Assembly (NCBI RefSeq): GCF_000147335.1
Contig: NC_014501.1
Location: forward strand, 5,820,501 to 5,884,500
Length of the DNA: 64,000 nucleotides
Direction of reading: 5' to 3'
Origin: Gloeothece verrucosa PCC 7822
Lineage (GTDB): Bacteria; Cyanobacteriota; Cyanobacteriia; Cyanobacteriales; Microcystaceae
In this document: piece by piece, positions 7,609 to 17,456 of the stretch
Layout: each line of letters opens with the position of its first letter
Numbering within the stretch: the stretch's first letter is position 1
Notes under the pieces: model-generated
Databases searched by the model: none
Told to the model about the DNA's origin: nothing
The model's input: the letters and a program-made list of their open reading frames with translations, nothing else
Program-made: the position numbers and the translations under genes

Positions 7609-9861
7609 ATGAACGTCATTACCGTCGCCCAACCCAATTCTGCTGATATTTCCTTCGATATCCCCTTGCCTAAGTGGCTGTCTGAGTGTATAATCGCTCA
7701 CTCCACCAATGAGCAAGCAGAAGAGATCGGTTTAATTTGTCGAGCATTTAATTTTGCCTACGAACTGCATAAAGGACAATACCGTAAGTCAGGAGAACCC
7801 TATATAGCCCACCCGATCGCCGTAGCTGGATTACTGCGCGACCTAGGTGGAGACAGTACCATGATAGCAGCAGGATTTCTCCATGATGTGGTAGAAGATA
7901 CTGAAGTGACTTTAGAAGATATTGAGCAGAGATTTGGAGACGAAGTTCGTCAACTGGTAGAAGGGGTAACTAAGCTATCAAAATTTAATTTTTCTAGCAA
8001 AACTGAACGTCAAGCGGAAAATTTTCGACGGATGTTTTTAGCAATGGCCAAAGATATCCGAGTGATCGTAGTAAAATTGGCAGACCGACTGCACAATATG
8101 CGAACGCTGGAACATCTGGCTACCGAAAAACAGCGTAGCATCGCTTTAGAAACTCGGGAAATATTTGCGCCTTTAGCTAACCGTTTGGGAATTGGACGGT
8201 TTAAATGGGAATTAGAAGACTTATGCTTTAAATATTTAGAACCCGAAGCTTACCGAGAAATACAGGCTTTAGTAGCCGAAAAGCGCATTGATCGAGAAAC
8301 CCGAATCGAGCAAATTACCGAGACGATACGAGAAGGACTCCATCAAATCGGGGTGAATGTTTTAGAGATCCAGGGAAGACCGAAACATCTCTATGGAATT
8401 TATCACAAAATGCAAAGGCAGCGTAAAGAATTTCATGAAATTTATGATATTGCCGCCTTAAGAATTATTGTGGAAACAAAAGACGAATGTTATCGGGCTT
8501 TAGCCATTGTTCATGATGTTTTTAAACCCATTCCAGGACGGTTTAAAGATTATATCGGGTTACCGAAATCTAACCGCTATCAATCTCTACACACTACGGT
8601 AGTAGGGTTCACCGGTCGTCCTCTAGAAGTACAAATTCGGACATTAGAAATGCACCATATCGCTGAATATGGGATTGCGGCTCACTGGAAGTATAAAGAA
8701 AGCGGGGGTTCAAATTATAATCTAACCTCAGAAGATGAGAAATTTACTTGGTTGCGTCAGCTAATTGAATGGCAAAACGATTTGAAAGATGCCCAAGAAT
8801 ACATAGAGAACCTAAAAGATAATTTATTTGAAGATGATGTCTATGTCTTCACCCCGCAGGGGGATGTTATCGTGTTGGCACGAGGAGCAACGCCGGTTGA
8901 TTTTGCCTATCGTATTCATACCGAGGTGGGCCATCACATGAAAGGCGCAAGAATCAATGGGCGCTGGTCGGTGTTAGATACCCCTCTGCATAATGGGGAT
9001 ATCGTGGAGATTATTACCAGTAAAAATAGTCATCCAAGTTTAGATTGGCTTAATTTTGTGGTAACGCCTTCGGCTCGTCACCGCATCCGCCAGTGGTTCA
9101 AGCGCTCACGCCGAGAAGAAAATATTATTCGCGGACGAGACTTATTAGAAAAGGAATTAGGCAAAACCGGTTTCGACGCGCTGCTGAAATCTGAACCCAT
9201 GCTGAAGGTGGCCAAAATCTGTAATTACCAGGTTGTCGAAGATTTACTGGTGGGATTAGGTTATGGAGAGGTGACTTTAAATCAGGTGGTTAACCGCCTC
9301 AGAGAAATTAATAAGGTTCAACCAGAAAGCACTGCTCCCCTAACCCTCCAAAGCGAAATCCCCTCTCAAACGGTCATTCGTCAACCCAGCCCCACTGAAA
9401 CGAATAAATCTCCCATTGCTGGCGTTGAGGGTCTGTTGTACCATATTGCCGGCTGTTGTCATCCTCTGCCCGGAGAAGGCATTATTGGCGTAGTGACTCG
9501 TAGCGCCCGAGGAATTTCCATTCATCGTCAAGGCTGCCCCAACGTGGAAAATGTTCCTGGGGAGCGGATTATTCCGGTCAGTTGGAATCCAGTTAATGGA
9601 CGTTCTCAAACCTATCCTGTGGATATTGTCATTGAAACCATTGACCGGGTAGGGGTACTCAGAGATATCTTATCCCGACTGAGCGATGAAAATATTAATG
9701 TTCGCAATGCTGAAGTGAAAACGAGCATGGGTAAACCAGCGTTAATTGCTTTAAGTATTGATATACGGGATCATGATCAGTTGGAATATATTACTCAAAA
9801 AATTAAAAATATGAGTGATATTTTGGAGATTCGCCGAGTTGGCCAAGTCCATGAAGAATAA
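7609..9861 (+). CDS. spoT: Bifunctional (p)ppGpp synthetase/hydrolase (RelA/SpoT homologue)
   Basis: A 750-residue long RSH enzyme. The HD hydrolase domain (about 45-200) has His53, LHDVVEDT (His92-Asp93, Glu96-Asp97) and KLADRLHNM at 156-164, so hydrolase residues are intact. The synthetase domain (about 225-365) has GRFKDYIGLPKSN with the RFKD signature (311-314) of bifunctional enzymes, and EYGIAAHWKYK. A TGS domain follows at 410-471 (DVYVFTPQGDVIVL), then a cysteine-rich CCHPLPGEG segment and a C-terminal ACT domain from about 670. It makes and degrades the stringent-response alarmone. It is monocistronic, with a hairpin at 9899. rel is an equally valid name. Confidence 0.97.
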   Translation: MNVITVAQPNSADISFDIPLPKWLSECIIAHSTNEQAEEIGLICRAFNFAYELHKGQYRKSGEPYIAHPIAVAGLLRDLGGDSTMIAAGFLHDVVEDTEVTLEDIEQRFGDEVRQLVEGVTKLSKFNFSSKTERQAENFRRMFLAMAKDIRVIVVKLADRLHNMRTLEHLATEKQRSIALETREIFAPLANRLGIGRFKWELEDLCFKYLEPEAYREIQALVAEKRIDRETRIEQITETIREGLHQIGVNVLEIQGRPKHLYGIYHKMQRQRKEFHEIYDIAALRIIVETKDECYRALAIVHDVFKPIPGRFKDYIGLPKSNRYQSLHTTVVGFTGRPLEVQIRTLEMHHIAEYGIAAHWKYKESGGSNYNLTSEDEKFTWLRQLIEWQNDLKDAQEYIENLKDNLFEDDVYVFTPQGDVIVLARGATPVDFAYRIHTEVGHHMKGARINGRWSVLDTPLHNGDIVEIITSKNSHPSLDWLNFVVTPSARHRIRQWFKRSRREENIIRGRDLLEKELGKTGFDALLKSEPMLKVAKICNYQVVEDLLVGLGYGEVTLNQVVNRLREINKVQPESTAPLTLQSEIPSQTVIRQPSPTETNKSPIAGVEGLLYHIAGCCHPLPGEGIIGVVTRSARGISIHRQGCPNVENVPGERIIPVSWNPVNGRSQTYPVDIVIETIDRVGVLRDILSRLSDENINVRNAEVKTSMGKPALIALSIDIRDHDQLEYITQKIKNMSDILEIRRVGQVHEE

Positions 9862-9898
9862 AAGGCCTTAACCCTGAAAGGTTAGCCTACACCAGCAA

Positions 9899-9916
9899 AG
9901 CCCGCCTGCGCGGGCT
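9899..9916 (+). terminator. Hairpin terminator after spoT
   Basis: AGCCCGC (9899-9905) and GCGGGCT (9910-9916) form a perfect GC-rich 7-bp stem with loop CTGC, 38 bases after the spoT stop. It is followed by AAATAG rather than a T-tract, so termination may be inefficient. Confidence 0.6.
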
Positions 9917-10455
9917 AAATAGTAATTTGTAGACAGAGCAGTTTTACCGTTAACTCTACATTCGAGAAACTGTAATTATTATTCATAAACTCTGCCAATC
10001 CATTTGTACCAAGGTTAGTTACCACTTCAAACAGGGCTGAAATGCACCTCAGTTAACCATCAGCAAGAATTGACTTCTATAGACCAATACAGCTTATCCA
10101 AGATCCTAGATAGCTTCAATTCTAGATTGGACAAGGGTTTTACCGATTTTAAATTAGGGCTTTTCAGGTTCAGTCAGGTTTAATTTGTCTTTTGTTCTTA
10201 TTTATTTAAATTAAATACACAAATAACTAAATTTAAAATAAATAGCTTTCTAGCATTGAAGAGTAAGAAAATAAATAAATATATAAATAAAGATAAAATT
10301 TTATTTCATTTTTAAACCCCTTCCGATCTTTACCCCCCCTTTTCTTTCCACAACACTTAGTCAATAATTCAAGCAATGGGATATACAAGATAAAACCACT
10401 GCCAAGGTCATCAGACACAGCAGCCATAAACAAACAAACATATAATTGCTGAATT
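9917..10455. other. Long leader/intergenic region upstream of chlL
   Basis: About 540 bp without a gene. It contains an imperfect inverted repeat around 10092-10137 (CTTATCCAA versus TTGGACAAG, with CTAGA/TCTAG inside) followed by GGGTTTTACCG. There is also a strongly AT-rich stretch at 10190-10310. This is where promoter and leader control of chlL-chlN (light/oxygen dependent in other cyanobacteria) would sit. No regulator site was recognised. Confidence 0.5.
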
Positions 10456-10469
10456 AGGAGAAACGAACC

Positions 10470-11339
10470 TTGACTTTAAAACTAGCGGTATACGGAAAAG
10501 GCGGCATCGGCAAATCTACTACAAGCTGTAATATTTCGACGGCTTTAGCCAAAAGAGGCAAAAAAGTGCTACAAATCGGCTGCGATCCCAAACATGACAG
10601 CACTTTTACTTTAACAGGGTTCCTGATTCCTACCATTATTGATACTCTGCAAGAAAAATCTTTCCATTATGAAGATATTTGGTCAGAAGATGTCATCTAT
10701 AAAGGTTATGCCGGTGTTGACTGTGTAGAAGCCGGTGGGCCTCCTGCGGGTGCAGGTTGCGGCGGCTATGTCGTCGGTGAAACCGTTAAACTCCTCAAGG
10801 AATTGAATGCTTTTGATGAGTATGATGTGATTCTGTTTGATGTTCTGGGTGACGTGGTGTGTGGGGGGTTTGCCGCGCCGCTTAATTATGCTGACTATTG
10901 CTTGATTGTTACCGATAATGGGTTTGATGCGCTGTTTGCGGCAAATCGCATTGCGGCATCAGTACGAGAAAAAGCCAGAACTCACCCGTTACGGTTGGCG
11001 GGTTTGATAGGTAACCGGACTTCTAAGCGGGATTTGATTGATAAGTATATAGAAGCGGTTCCCATGCCGGTGTTAGAGATTTTACCGTTAATTGAAGATA
11101 TTCGCGTTTCTCGGGTGAAGGGTAAGACTCTGTTTGAAATGGCCGATAGTGATCCTTCTTTGAATTACGTTTGTGATTATTATCTCAATATCGCTGACCA
11201 ACTTTTGGCGCTTCCTGAAGGGGTCATTCCTAATGACGCGCAAGACCGGGAGTTGTTCACTTTATTATCTGATTTTTACCTTAATCCTACTAAGCCGCAA
11301 GTCACGGTACAAGAAGAGTTGGATTTGATGATGGTGTAA
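10470..11339 (+). CDS. chlL: Light-independent protochlorophyllide reductase, iron protein ChlL
   Basis: A 289-residue NifH-like ATPase of the dark-operative protochlorophyllide reductase. P-loop GKGGIGKST is at 10-17. Cys97 (AGCGGY) and Cys131 (VVCGGF) are the conserved ligands of the [4Fe-4S] cluster bridging the ChlL dimer. ChlL passes electrons to the ChlN-ChlB complex, reducing ring D of protochlorophyllide without light. The start is TTG at 10470, with AGGAG at 10456-10460 and residues TLKLAVYGK matching the family N-terminus. chlN follows after two small genes; chlB is not in the window. Confidence 0.98.
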   Translation: MTLKLAVYGKGGIGKSTTSCNISTALAKRGKKVLQIGCDPKHDSTFTLTGFLIPTIIDTLQEKSFHYEDIWSEDVIYKGYAGVDCVEAGGPPAGAGCGGYVVGETVKLLKELNAFDEYDVILFDVLGDVVCGGFAAPLNYADYCLIVTDNGFDALFAANRIAASVREKARTHPLRLAGLIGNRTSKRDLIDKYIEAVPMPVLEILPLIEDIRVSRVKGKTLFEMADSDPSLNYVCDYYLNIADQLLALPEGVIPNDAQDRELFTLLSDFYLNPTKPQVTVQEELDLMMV

Positions 11340-11350
11340 TCAGGAAAGAT

Positions 11351-11525
11351 CCCCCCAACTCCCCTTAATAAGGGGGAAATGTAGAGAGGTTTATTGTCTG
11401 AGTAGAAGCGATTTTGATGGGAAAATAGTTCTTTGCTTCTGTAATTTAGAGCAATTTTTTTCTGGCTCCCTCCTTTTTAGACAAATATTTTCTTACTCCC
11501 CCCTTAATAAGGGGGGTTGGGCGGG
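11351..11525. repeat. MITE-like element with inverted terminal repeats between chlL and the DUF5331 genes
   Basis: The left arm 11351-11376 (six C, AACT, then CCCCTTAATAAGGGGG) and right arm 11498-11525 (CCCCCCTTAATAAGGGGGG then TTGGGCGGG) are near-perfect inverted copies flanking about 120 bp with no open frame. Each arm is itself a palindrome. The arrangement is that of a miniature inverted-repeat or extragenic palindromic element. It sits 11 bases after the chlL stop and could act as a transcript hairpin. Confidence 0.65.
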
Positions 11526-11579
11526 AGCAAAATTTCAATTTACTCTGCGAATTTACCATCAGAATTTTGGCGAATATTT

Positions 11580-11978
11580 ATGAGCTTATCTCAGGATTTA
11601 AAGGTAACTCTTAAAGACAAGTATTTAGATTATTGTCAAGCTAACTTGTCTTGGTTAAAAGAGTTTAAGGACACAGGTATGGCTATTAAAGCATCAGATG
11701 GCGGTATTCGTCCTCCAGGTCTAATTATTTTAGGAATAATTAGCGTATTAGTGCCAGAAATAGCGGCTTTTATTCCGGTTTTTCTTAAACTTAATTCTAA
11801 TACTGAGACGGTTATAGCAACATTAGGGTTAAATGTCGATCCTGAAAAAGAACTAGAGAAAAGAGCAGAAGAACTCGCCAAAGTTCAAGAACTTGAAATT
11901 GTTCCCCTACTACCTGAACCCGATCCTGATACTGAATACCTAAACCAAATTAGAGCAACATTAAAAGAGGAAAAATGA
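11580..11978 (+). CDS. DUF5331 family protein, first tandem copy
   Basis: A 132-residue protein from the ATG at 11580. An upstream TTG at 11517 lies inside the palindromic repeat and is unlikely to be the start. The core SLSQDLKVTLKDKYLDYCQ, SWLKEF, GGIRPPGLIILGIISVL, LNSNTETVIATLGLNVDPEKELEKRAEE matches the cyanobacterial DUF5331 pattern, which I recall as a companion of chlL/chlN. One hydrophobic helix may be amphipathic rather than membrane-spanning. Function is unknown; position between chlL and chlN suggests a role in assembly or regulation of the dark reductase. The paralogue begins 16 bases downstream. Confidence 0.75.
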   Translation: MSLSQDLKVTLKDKYLDYCQANLSWLKEFKDTGMAIKASDGGIRPPGLIILGIISVLVPEIAAFIPVFLKLNSNTETVIATLGLNVDPEKELEKRAEELAKVQELEIVPLLPEPDPDTEYLNQIRATLKEEK

Positions 11979-11994
11979 ATTGGGAGAATAATTG

Positions 11995-12360
11995 ATGAGT
12001 AATTTTGAGGAATTAAAGGCAACTCTTAAAGAAAAATGGCTTTCCTATTACGAGCATAATCGTTCTTGGATTAATGAAATGCTTGAAAATACTAAAAGTT
12101 GGGTTGAAATTTCTGATGATGGTTATCGACCTTCTAGTTATTTAATAATAGGAGCTATAAGTGTATTAGAGCCAAATTTAAGAAATTGGTTGATTCCTTT
12201 TTGTGAACTTAATTCAGAGGAAGACTCTATTATTAAAGTTTTAGGGCTTGATTTTGATCCCGAAAAAGAACTAGAAAAACGAGCAAAAGAAGCCTCAAAC
12301 TCTCAAAACTCTCAAAGCGATCCTTACCTAGAAGAAATCCGCAAACAAAACCAAAACTAA
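11995..12360 (+). CDS. DUF5331 family protein, second tandem copy
   Basis: A 121-residue protein aligned throughout with the preceding gene: FEELKATLKEKWLSYYEHN, SWINEML, DGYRPSSYLIIGAISVLEP, LNSEEDSIIKVLGLDFDPEKELEKRAKE. The ATG at 11995 follows GGGAG at 11982-11986 at good spacing, so it is preferred to the TTG at 11992. The two copies have diverged strongly in DNA sequence, so the duplication is not recent. It ends 18 bases before chlN, implying co-transcription chlL-DUF5331-DUF5331-chlN. Function is unknown. Confidence 0.8.
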   Translation: MSNFEELKATLKEKWLSYYEHNRSWINEMLENTKSWVEISDDGYRPSSYLIIGAISVLEPNLRNWLIPFCELNSEEDSIIKVLGLDFDPEKELEKRAKEASNSQNSQSDPYLEEIRKQNQN

Positions 12361-13779
<1,419 letters not shown>

Positions 13780-13844
13780 TCCTTCATCGGTTTCTCTTCG
13801 TATTAGAACTGAGTTTTGATTTTTCTCCGCTATGATATTGGTAG

Positions 13845-13861
13845 GGTGGGCATTGCTCACC
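13845..13861 (+). terminator. Hairpin downstream of chlN
   Basis: GGTGGGC (13845-13851), loop ATT, GCTCACC (13855-13861); a 7-bp stem with one G-T wobble, 65 bases after the chlN stop and followed by TTATACTTTTTTATAG. It is the best candidate end of the chlLN transcript. The sequence also resembles a dispersed cyanobacterial palindrome. Confidence 0.5.
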
Positions 13862-13933
13862 TTATACTTTTTTATAGTTAGATTATTTGAGTATTTGTTA
13901 TGGCACAAGAGGAAGCATTCGATTTAGATTTAT

Positions 13934-14521
13934 ATGATGAAGCTAGTAATCTTGATGAAGAAATTGATGGTCAAGCAAAAACAAAAATCATCAAACTCAA
14001 GAGAACAAAAGTTTGCAAAAGCTTTACTTATCATGTTGAAGCAAGGTCCGTTTATTGATACACAAGGATTACTTGATAATTGTCAATGTTATTTAAATTC
14101 TAAAAATATTTCTTCTAGTTCAATAGCCGGTGCGGCTTATGATAATGGGGTTTTAATTAGCTTACAAAATGCTCCTAATTTCCAATCCGACTCTATTTCT
14201 GTAAACTTTAGTGAAAATAATCAAGCTTTTCAAATCAGAGAAATTGAAAATTTAACTGATGTCGCTCAAGCTAATAAAATACGCCGTTGCTATGTTCCCA
14301 GTCCTAAACATAAAAGAGGTGGTTCGGGAACTTATATGGATTTAACTGATGTAGAAGCACAAGCGGCACTAGATAAAGGATTACCATCGGGTAAGCAGAT
14401 TTATAGTTTCTATAATAATAAATATTATGTATTTCAAAATGATAATGCAGGTGGGTTTCATGGATATCCTGTTGACCGGCAAGCAGTACCACCAAAAATC
14501 ATTAAGCAGTTAGAGTCATAA
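13934..14521 (+). CDS. Probably frameshifted gene with toxin-like C-terminal domain
   Basis: The frame ending at 14521 encodes 195 residues, but its first ~17 codons look like out-of-frame sequence. A better N-terminus starts at ATG 13900 in the preceding frame (MAQEEAFDLDLYDEASNLDE) and stops at 14058. Joining the two requires a +1 shift near the A-runs at 13977-13987. The C-terminal ~80 residues (VPSPKHKRGGSG, LPSGKQIYSFYNNKYYVFQ, NDNAGGFHGYPVDRQAVPP) recall, from memory, C-terminal effector domains of polymorphic toxins; the family is not confirmed. It may be a broken gene, a sequencing error or programmed frameshifting. No immunity gene is obvious. Confidence 0.55.
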   Translation: MMKLVILMKKLMVKQKQKSSNSREQKFAKALLIMLKQGPFIDTQGLLDNCQCYLNSKNISSSSIAGAAYDNGVLISLQNAPNFQSDSISVNFSENNQAFQIREIENLTDVAQANKIRRCYVPSPKHKRGGSGTYMDLTDVEAQAALDKGLPSGKQIYSFYNNKYYVFQNDNAGGFHGYPVDRQAVPPKIIKQLES

Positions 14522-14621
14522 ATCGTAAACTATCTGGCTGTCTTAAGTTTTATTTTATAAATACTTTCTATGATAGAAGTATCTATCGCTAACCTCAACT
14601 ATATTTACATCCAGGAGGGTA

Positions 14622-15725
14622 ATGGTGACTCAATCCGAAAACTCTCAGCCAGAACAAACAGTAAAACCCACTTATACCGAAAAAACCAGCCGCCTACAAG
14701 CTTGGAGTCAACTTCTCAAGTCTATTATTCCTTTTCTCTGGCTTGCGGTTATATTAATCGTAATTATACCACTTGTTGGTAAATTTTTTATATCCACTTC
14801 ATCTAATCCCCCGGCAAACTTAAAACCCCCTAAACCCGCCCAAGAAGTTGTTATTACAATCCCCAATCAAAACGAAATTGATCAAGCTTTAGTAACTGCT
14901 TTTCAAGCCGCACGAACAGAAGCAAAAAACTTTGCTCAAAAAGAACTCAATACATGGGTAGATGAATTAATGACCCGGGTAGACAATAGCTTTATTCCTT
15001 GGTACTTTAATTATTTCAACCAAAAATGGATAGAATTTAAAACACCTTTTATTTATTTACAATCTGCGGTTATTCATCAAATAAATAACAATCAACCCTC
15101 ACCTAATCAAGTCGTAGCAGAAAAACTAACCGAGAAAGTTCAAACAGAATTTGCTAAACGGGTACTCAGACCAAAAATAGCTCAACTCCAACTCGAAAGA
15201 ATCACCCGAGAAACCAGCAATCAATATCTTGAAGCCATCAAAAAAAATGTTTCTAACATTCAAACTCGTTATCATATTCCTCAAGGTGAGTGGGAAAACT
15301 ATTTAGATGATATTGCTATTACCATTACCGATACAGAGGGAAATATTTCTAACTTATCCATGAAAGTTATTTTAGGAGGAAGCACCTATTTATTAGCTAA
15401 AGCCATTATTCCCTCAGCCGCCAAAATAGGCAGTAAACTCGCTTTATCTCTGGCCGGAAAATCTAGTGCTAAACTAGCGGCTAAAACTGGGGGAACAGTA
15501 GCGGCTAAATTAGGAGTAGAATTTCTCGATCCCATTGTTAGCATAGGGATTATTGTCTGGGATTTATGGGATTATAATCATACAGTACAGGTAGAAAAAC
15601 CGATTTTAAGAGTGGCTATCCTAGACTATTTGCAAGAAGTTAAAAACGCCTTATTAGATAATCATCAAGATAGTATCATGTCCGCCATTGAGCAACTCCA
15701 AAATAGTATAATCAAATCCCCGTAG
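14622..15725 (+). CDS. Membrane-anchored protein of unknown function
   Basis: A 367-residue protein with a polar N-terminus, one strong transmembrane helix at about 35-57 (IPFLWLAVILIVIIPLVGKFF), a proline-rich linker, then a long charged helical region. An Ala/Gly-rich hydrophobic stretch (about 245-305, AAKIGSKLALSLAGKSSAKL) could insert in a membrane, followed by a C-terminal helix. It is unrecognised. AGGAGGG at 14613-14619 is very close to the ATG at 14622, so translation may begin at the GTG at 14625. It follows the toxin-like gene by 100 bp, but nothing shows they work together. Confidence 0.75.
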   Translation: MVTQSENSQPEQTVKPTYTEKTSRLQAWSQLLKSIIPFLWLAVILIVIIPLVGKFFISTSSNPPANLKPPKPAQEVVITIPNQNEIDQALVTAFQAARTEAKNFAQKELNTWVDELMTRVDNSFIPWYFNYFNQKWIEFKTPFIYLQSAVIHQINNNQPSPNQVVAEKLTEKVQTEFAKRVLRPKIAQLQLERITRETSNQYLEAIKKNVSNIQTRYHIPQGEWENYLDDIAITITDTEGNISNLSMKVILGGSTYLLAKAIIPSAAKIGSKLALSLAGKSSAKLAAKTGGTVAAKLGVEFLDPIVSIGIIVWDLWDYNHTVQVEKPILRVAILDYLQEVKNALLDNHQDSIMSAIEQLQNSIIKSP

Positions 15726-15751
15726 GGTGTGTTAGCGTAGCGTAACGCACC
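15726..15751. repeat. Palindromic repeat after the membrane protein gene
   Basis: GGTGTGTTA (15726-15734) and TAACGCACC (15743-15751) pair (one G-T) around GCGTAGCG. This recognisable dispersed cyanobacterial palindrome begins immediately after the stop codon and may terminate the transcript. Confidence 0.6.
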
Positions 15752-15782
15752 TCCTTCTTATATATTATATAAAATAAAAACT

Positions 15783-16424
15783 ATGATCCAAACATTCGCC
15801 ATTACAGAAGCCGTTTCCAGTTTAACCGAAGTTCATGAAATTTTTAATCTTACTCGTAATACAGAAGATAATTTTTTTAGGGAATTGCTTGAAAACTTAC
15901 CGGATATAACTGACTCAGAACGACAAACTTTAAATAATTTAAAAGACCGATATTTTTACTATGCCAATGACAACGCCGTTACAGAAGGCACAATTAATAT
16001 TATTATGATATCTCCCTTATTAGAACTGGTCAAACTCTGTGACCCGCCTTTTAAAATTCGGGCTGAAAAAGCTGTTAAAATTGAACTAGAAGATAGAGAA
16101 ATGTCCCTACAAGGATTTATTGATGCGCTAGTAGTGCAAAATCAATTTTGGCTAGTTGTTATTGAAGCTAAACGATATGGGTTTAATGTTTCAATTGCTA
16201 TTCCTCAAACCTTAGCTTATATGATGGCTAACCCTTATCAAGACAAACCAGTTTATGGGATGGCAACCAATGGAGAAGATTTCATTTTTGTTAAATTAGA
16301 CCAACAAAACAGCCAATATAATTTTTCTGATAAGCTAACTTTATCAAAACGAAATAATGTTGATTTTTATCAAGTTTTACAAACCCTGAAAAAAATTAAA
16401 AATTTAGTCTCTGAATATCAATAA
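15783..16424 (+). CDS. PD-(D/E)XK nuclease-like protein related to type I restriction HsdR N-terminal domain
   Basis: A 213-residue protein. The core LQGFIDALVVQNQFWLVVIEAKRYG gives Asp114 followed by Glu128-Ala-Lys130, the D...ExK metal-binding triad of restriction-like nucleases, with an upstream acidic TEG motif (Glu68). Similar short proteins in cyanobacteria are labelled type I restriction endonuclease R-like, but this one lacks any helicase domain and no hsdM or hsdS is nearby. It could be a stand-alone nuclease or an inactive remnant family. It is convergent with the gene ending at 16429, leaving only 4 bases. Confidence 0.75.
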   Translation: MIQTFAITEAVSSLTEVHEIFNLTRNTEDNFFRELLENLPDITDSERQTLNNLKDRYFYYANDNAVTEGTINIIMISPLLELVKLCDPPFKIRAEKAVKIELEDREMSLQGFIDALVVQNQFWLVVIEAKRYGFNVSIAIPQTLAYMMANPYQDKPVYGMATNGEDFIFVKLDQQNSQYNFSDKLTLSKRNNVDFYQVLQTLKKIKNLVSEYQ

Positions 16425-16428
16425 AAAA

Positions 16429-17268
16429 TCAATTAACAACAATATCAAATTTAACTAAGATCCTAGGCAAATAATCATCTATATTTTTGATCTGCTCATC
16501 TGATAACTCAATCAGATTAAAATCATATTTCTTATAAATATCTTGTTTAACTTTTTTCCGTTCTAAATACTCCGGATTATTTTCATATCCCCAATATTCA
16601 ATATAGACTTTTCCTGCCGGTAGGTAAAAATCACAATAAAGTTCTTCCTCAATGGGAAGCCGCCGCTCATAAGCATGAACTAATCCCGACATATATAACC
16701 AATTATCAATTAACATTTCTGCCTTTGAGCGTACCCAATGACCATCCGTTGTGCGATAATTGGCCTCTATCCTAAATTGTTCACGAAAGCCTTTAAACTC
16801 ATGCAATTTTGCTTCACTAGACTCAATAAAATTCCCTTTTATATTCTCAATCGTCGATAAAAATACCGCATTATTTAACACCGATTCTGGCCACAAAACA
16901 TATTTAGTTTTATCTTGTGGATGAACTCTTTCAACTGCGCCAAAATTAACACCTAATTTGGTGGCTACCCAACCATTTTGATCTTTACTTAATAAACCTA
17001 ACTCAGCTAAGATCGCATTAACCCTATTTTTAGGAATTGATAATTTTTGACTAATTTGTGTGGCAGATAACAGAGAAGATTCAAAATGAGAAACACTTTG
17101 ATTAGAGGAAAATTGATGATGCTGTTTCCAATGTTCGTAGCAATATTGATGACCCGGTTTTGAAAGGGGTTTATGGCACCCAGGTTCAGAACAAAACTGG
17201 GGTGTAGTCAAGTTTTGCACTGTTGTAGAAGGTTGTTGCAGGCGGATAACTTTTCGTTCTAAGCTCAT
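16429..17268 (-). CDS. Zinc-ribbon plus winged-helix plus PD-(D/E)XK nuclease-like protein
   Basis: About 279 residues from the ATG at 17268 (a GTG lies two codons upstream). Domain order: a Cys/His cluster FCSEPGCHKPLSKPG...YCYEHW that could bind one zinc; a helix-turn-helix segment TQISQKLSIPKNRVNAILAELGLL; then a C-terminal Vsr/Mrr-like core HWVRSKAEMLIDNWL, YERRLPIEE, DFYLPAGKVYIEYWGYE with the E...D...ExW(G) pattern and a following KKVKQDIYKKY helix. These point to a DNA-binding nuclease with unknown target. It converges on another nuclease-like gene at 15783, so the pair may be an accessory module. No methyltransferase is nearby. Confidence 0.65.
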   Translation of the reverse strand: MSLERKVIRLQQPSTTVQNLTTPQFCSEPGCHKPLSKPGHQYCYEHWKQHHQFSSNQSVSHFESSLLSATQISQKLSIPKNRVNAILAELGLLSKDQNGWVATKLGVNFGAVERVHPQDKTKYVLWPESVLNNAVFLSTIENIKGNFIESSEAKLHEFKGFREQFRIEANYRTTDGHWVRSKAEMLIDNWLYMSGLVHAYERRLPIEEELYCDFYLPAGKVYIEYWGYENNPEYLERKKVKQDIYKKYDFNLIELSDEQIKNIDDYLPRILVKFDIVVN

Positions 17269-17456
17269 AGTCACAGTAAAGTTATGTTACGTTTCCATCC
17301 TAGCCTAGGGTTTATCTGGCTCCCAATAATCTCTTCAAGATTTGTAACAACTTGTAACTAAAAGGAAAACTTTTTAAGATAAGTTAAAAATTTAAGCCCA
17401 CATTTTCTAACTTAATTTAACACTTGAGCAATTCTCAAATCCAAGATCATTAATCT

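Noticed and set aside
10233-10433. Small minus-strand frame in the chlL leader
   Set aside because: Low-complexity AT-rich translation, no ribosome-binding site, no family resemblance.
14570-14782. 70-codon frame overlapping the membrane protein start
   Set aside because: It lies out of frame over the good ribosome-binding site and start of the 14622 gene and has no coding character.
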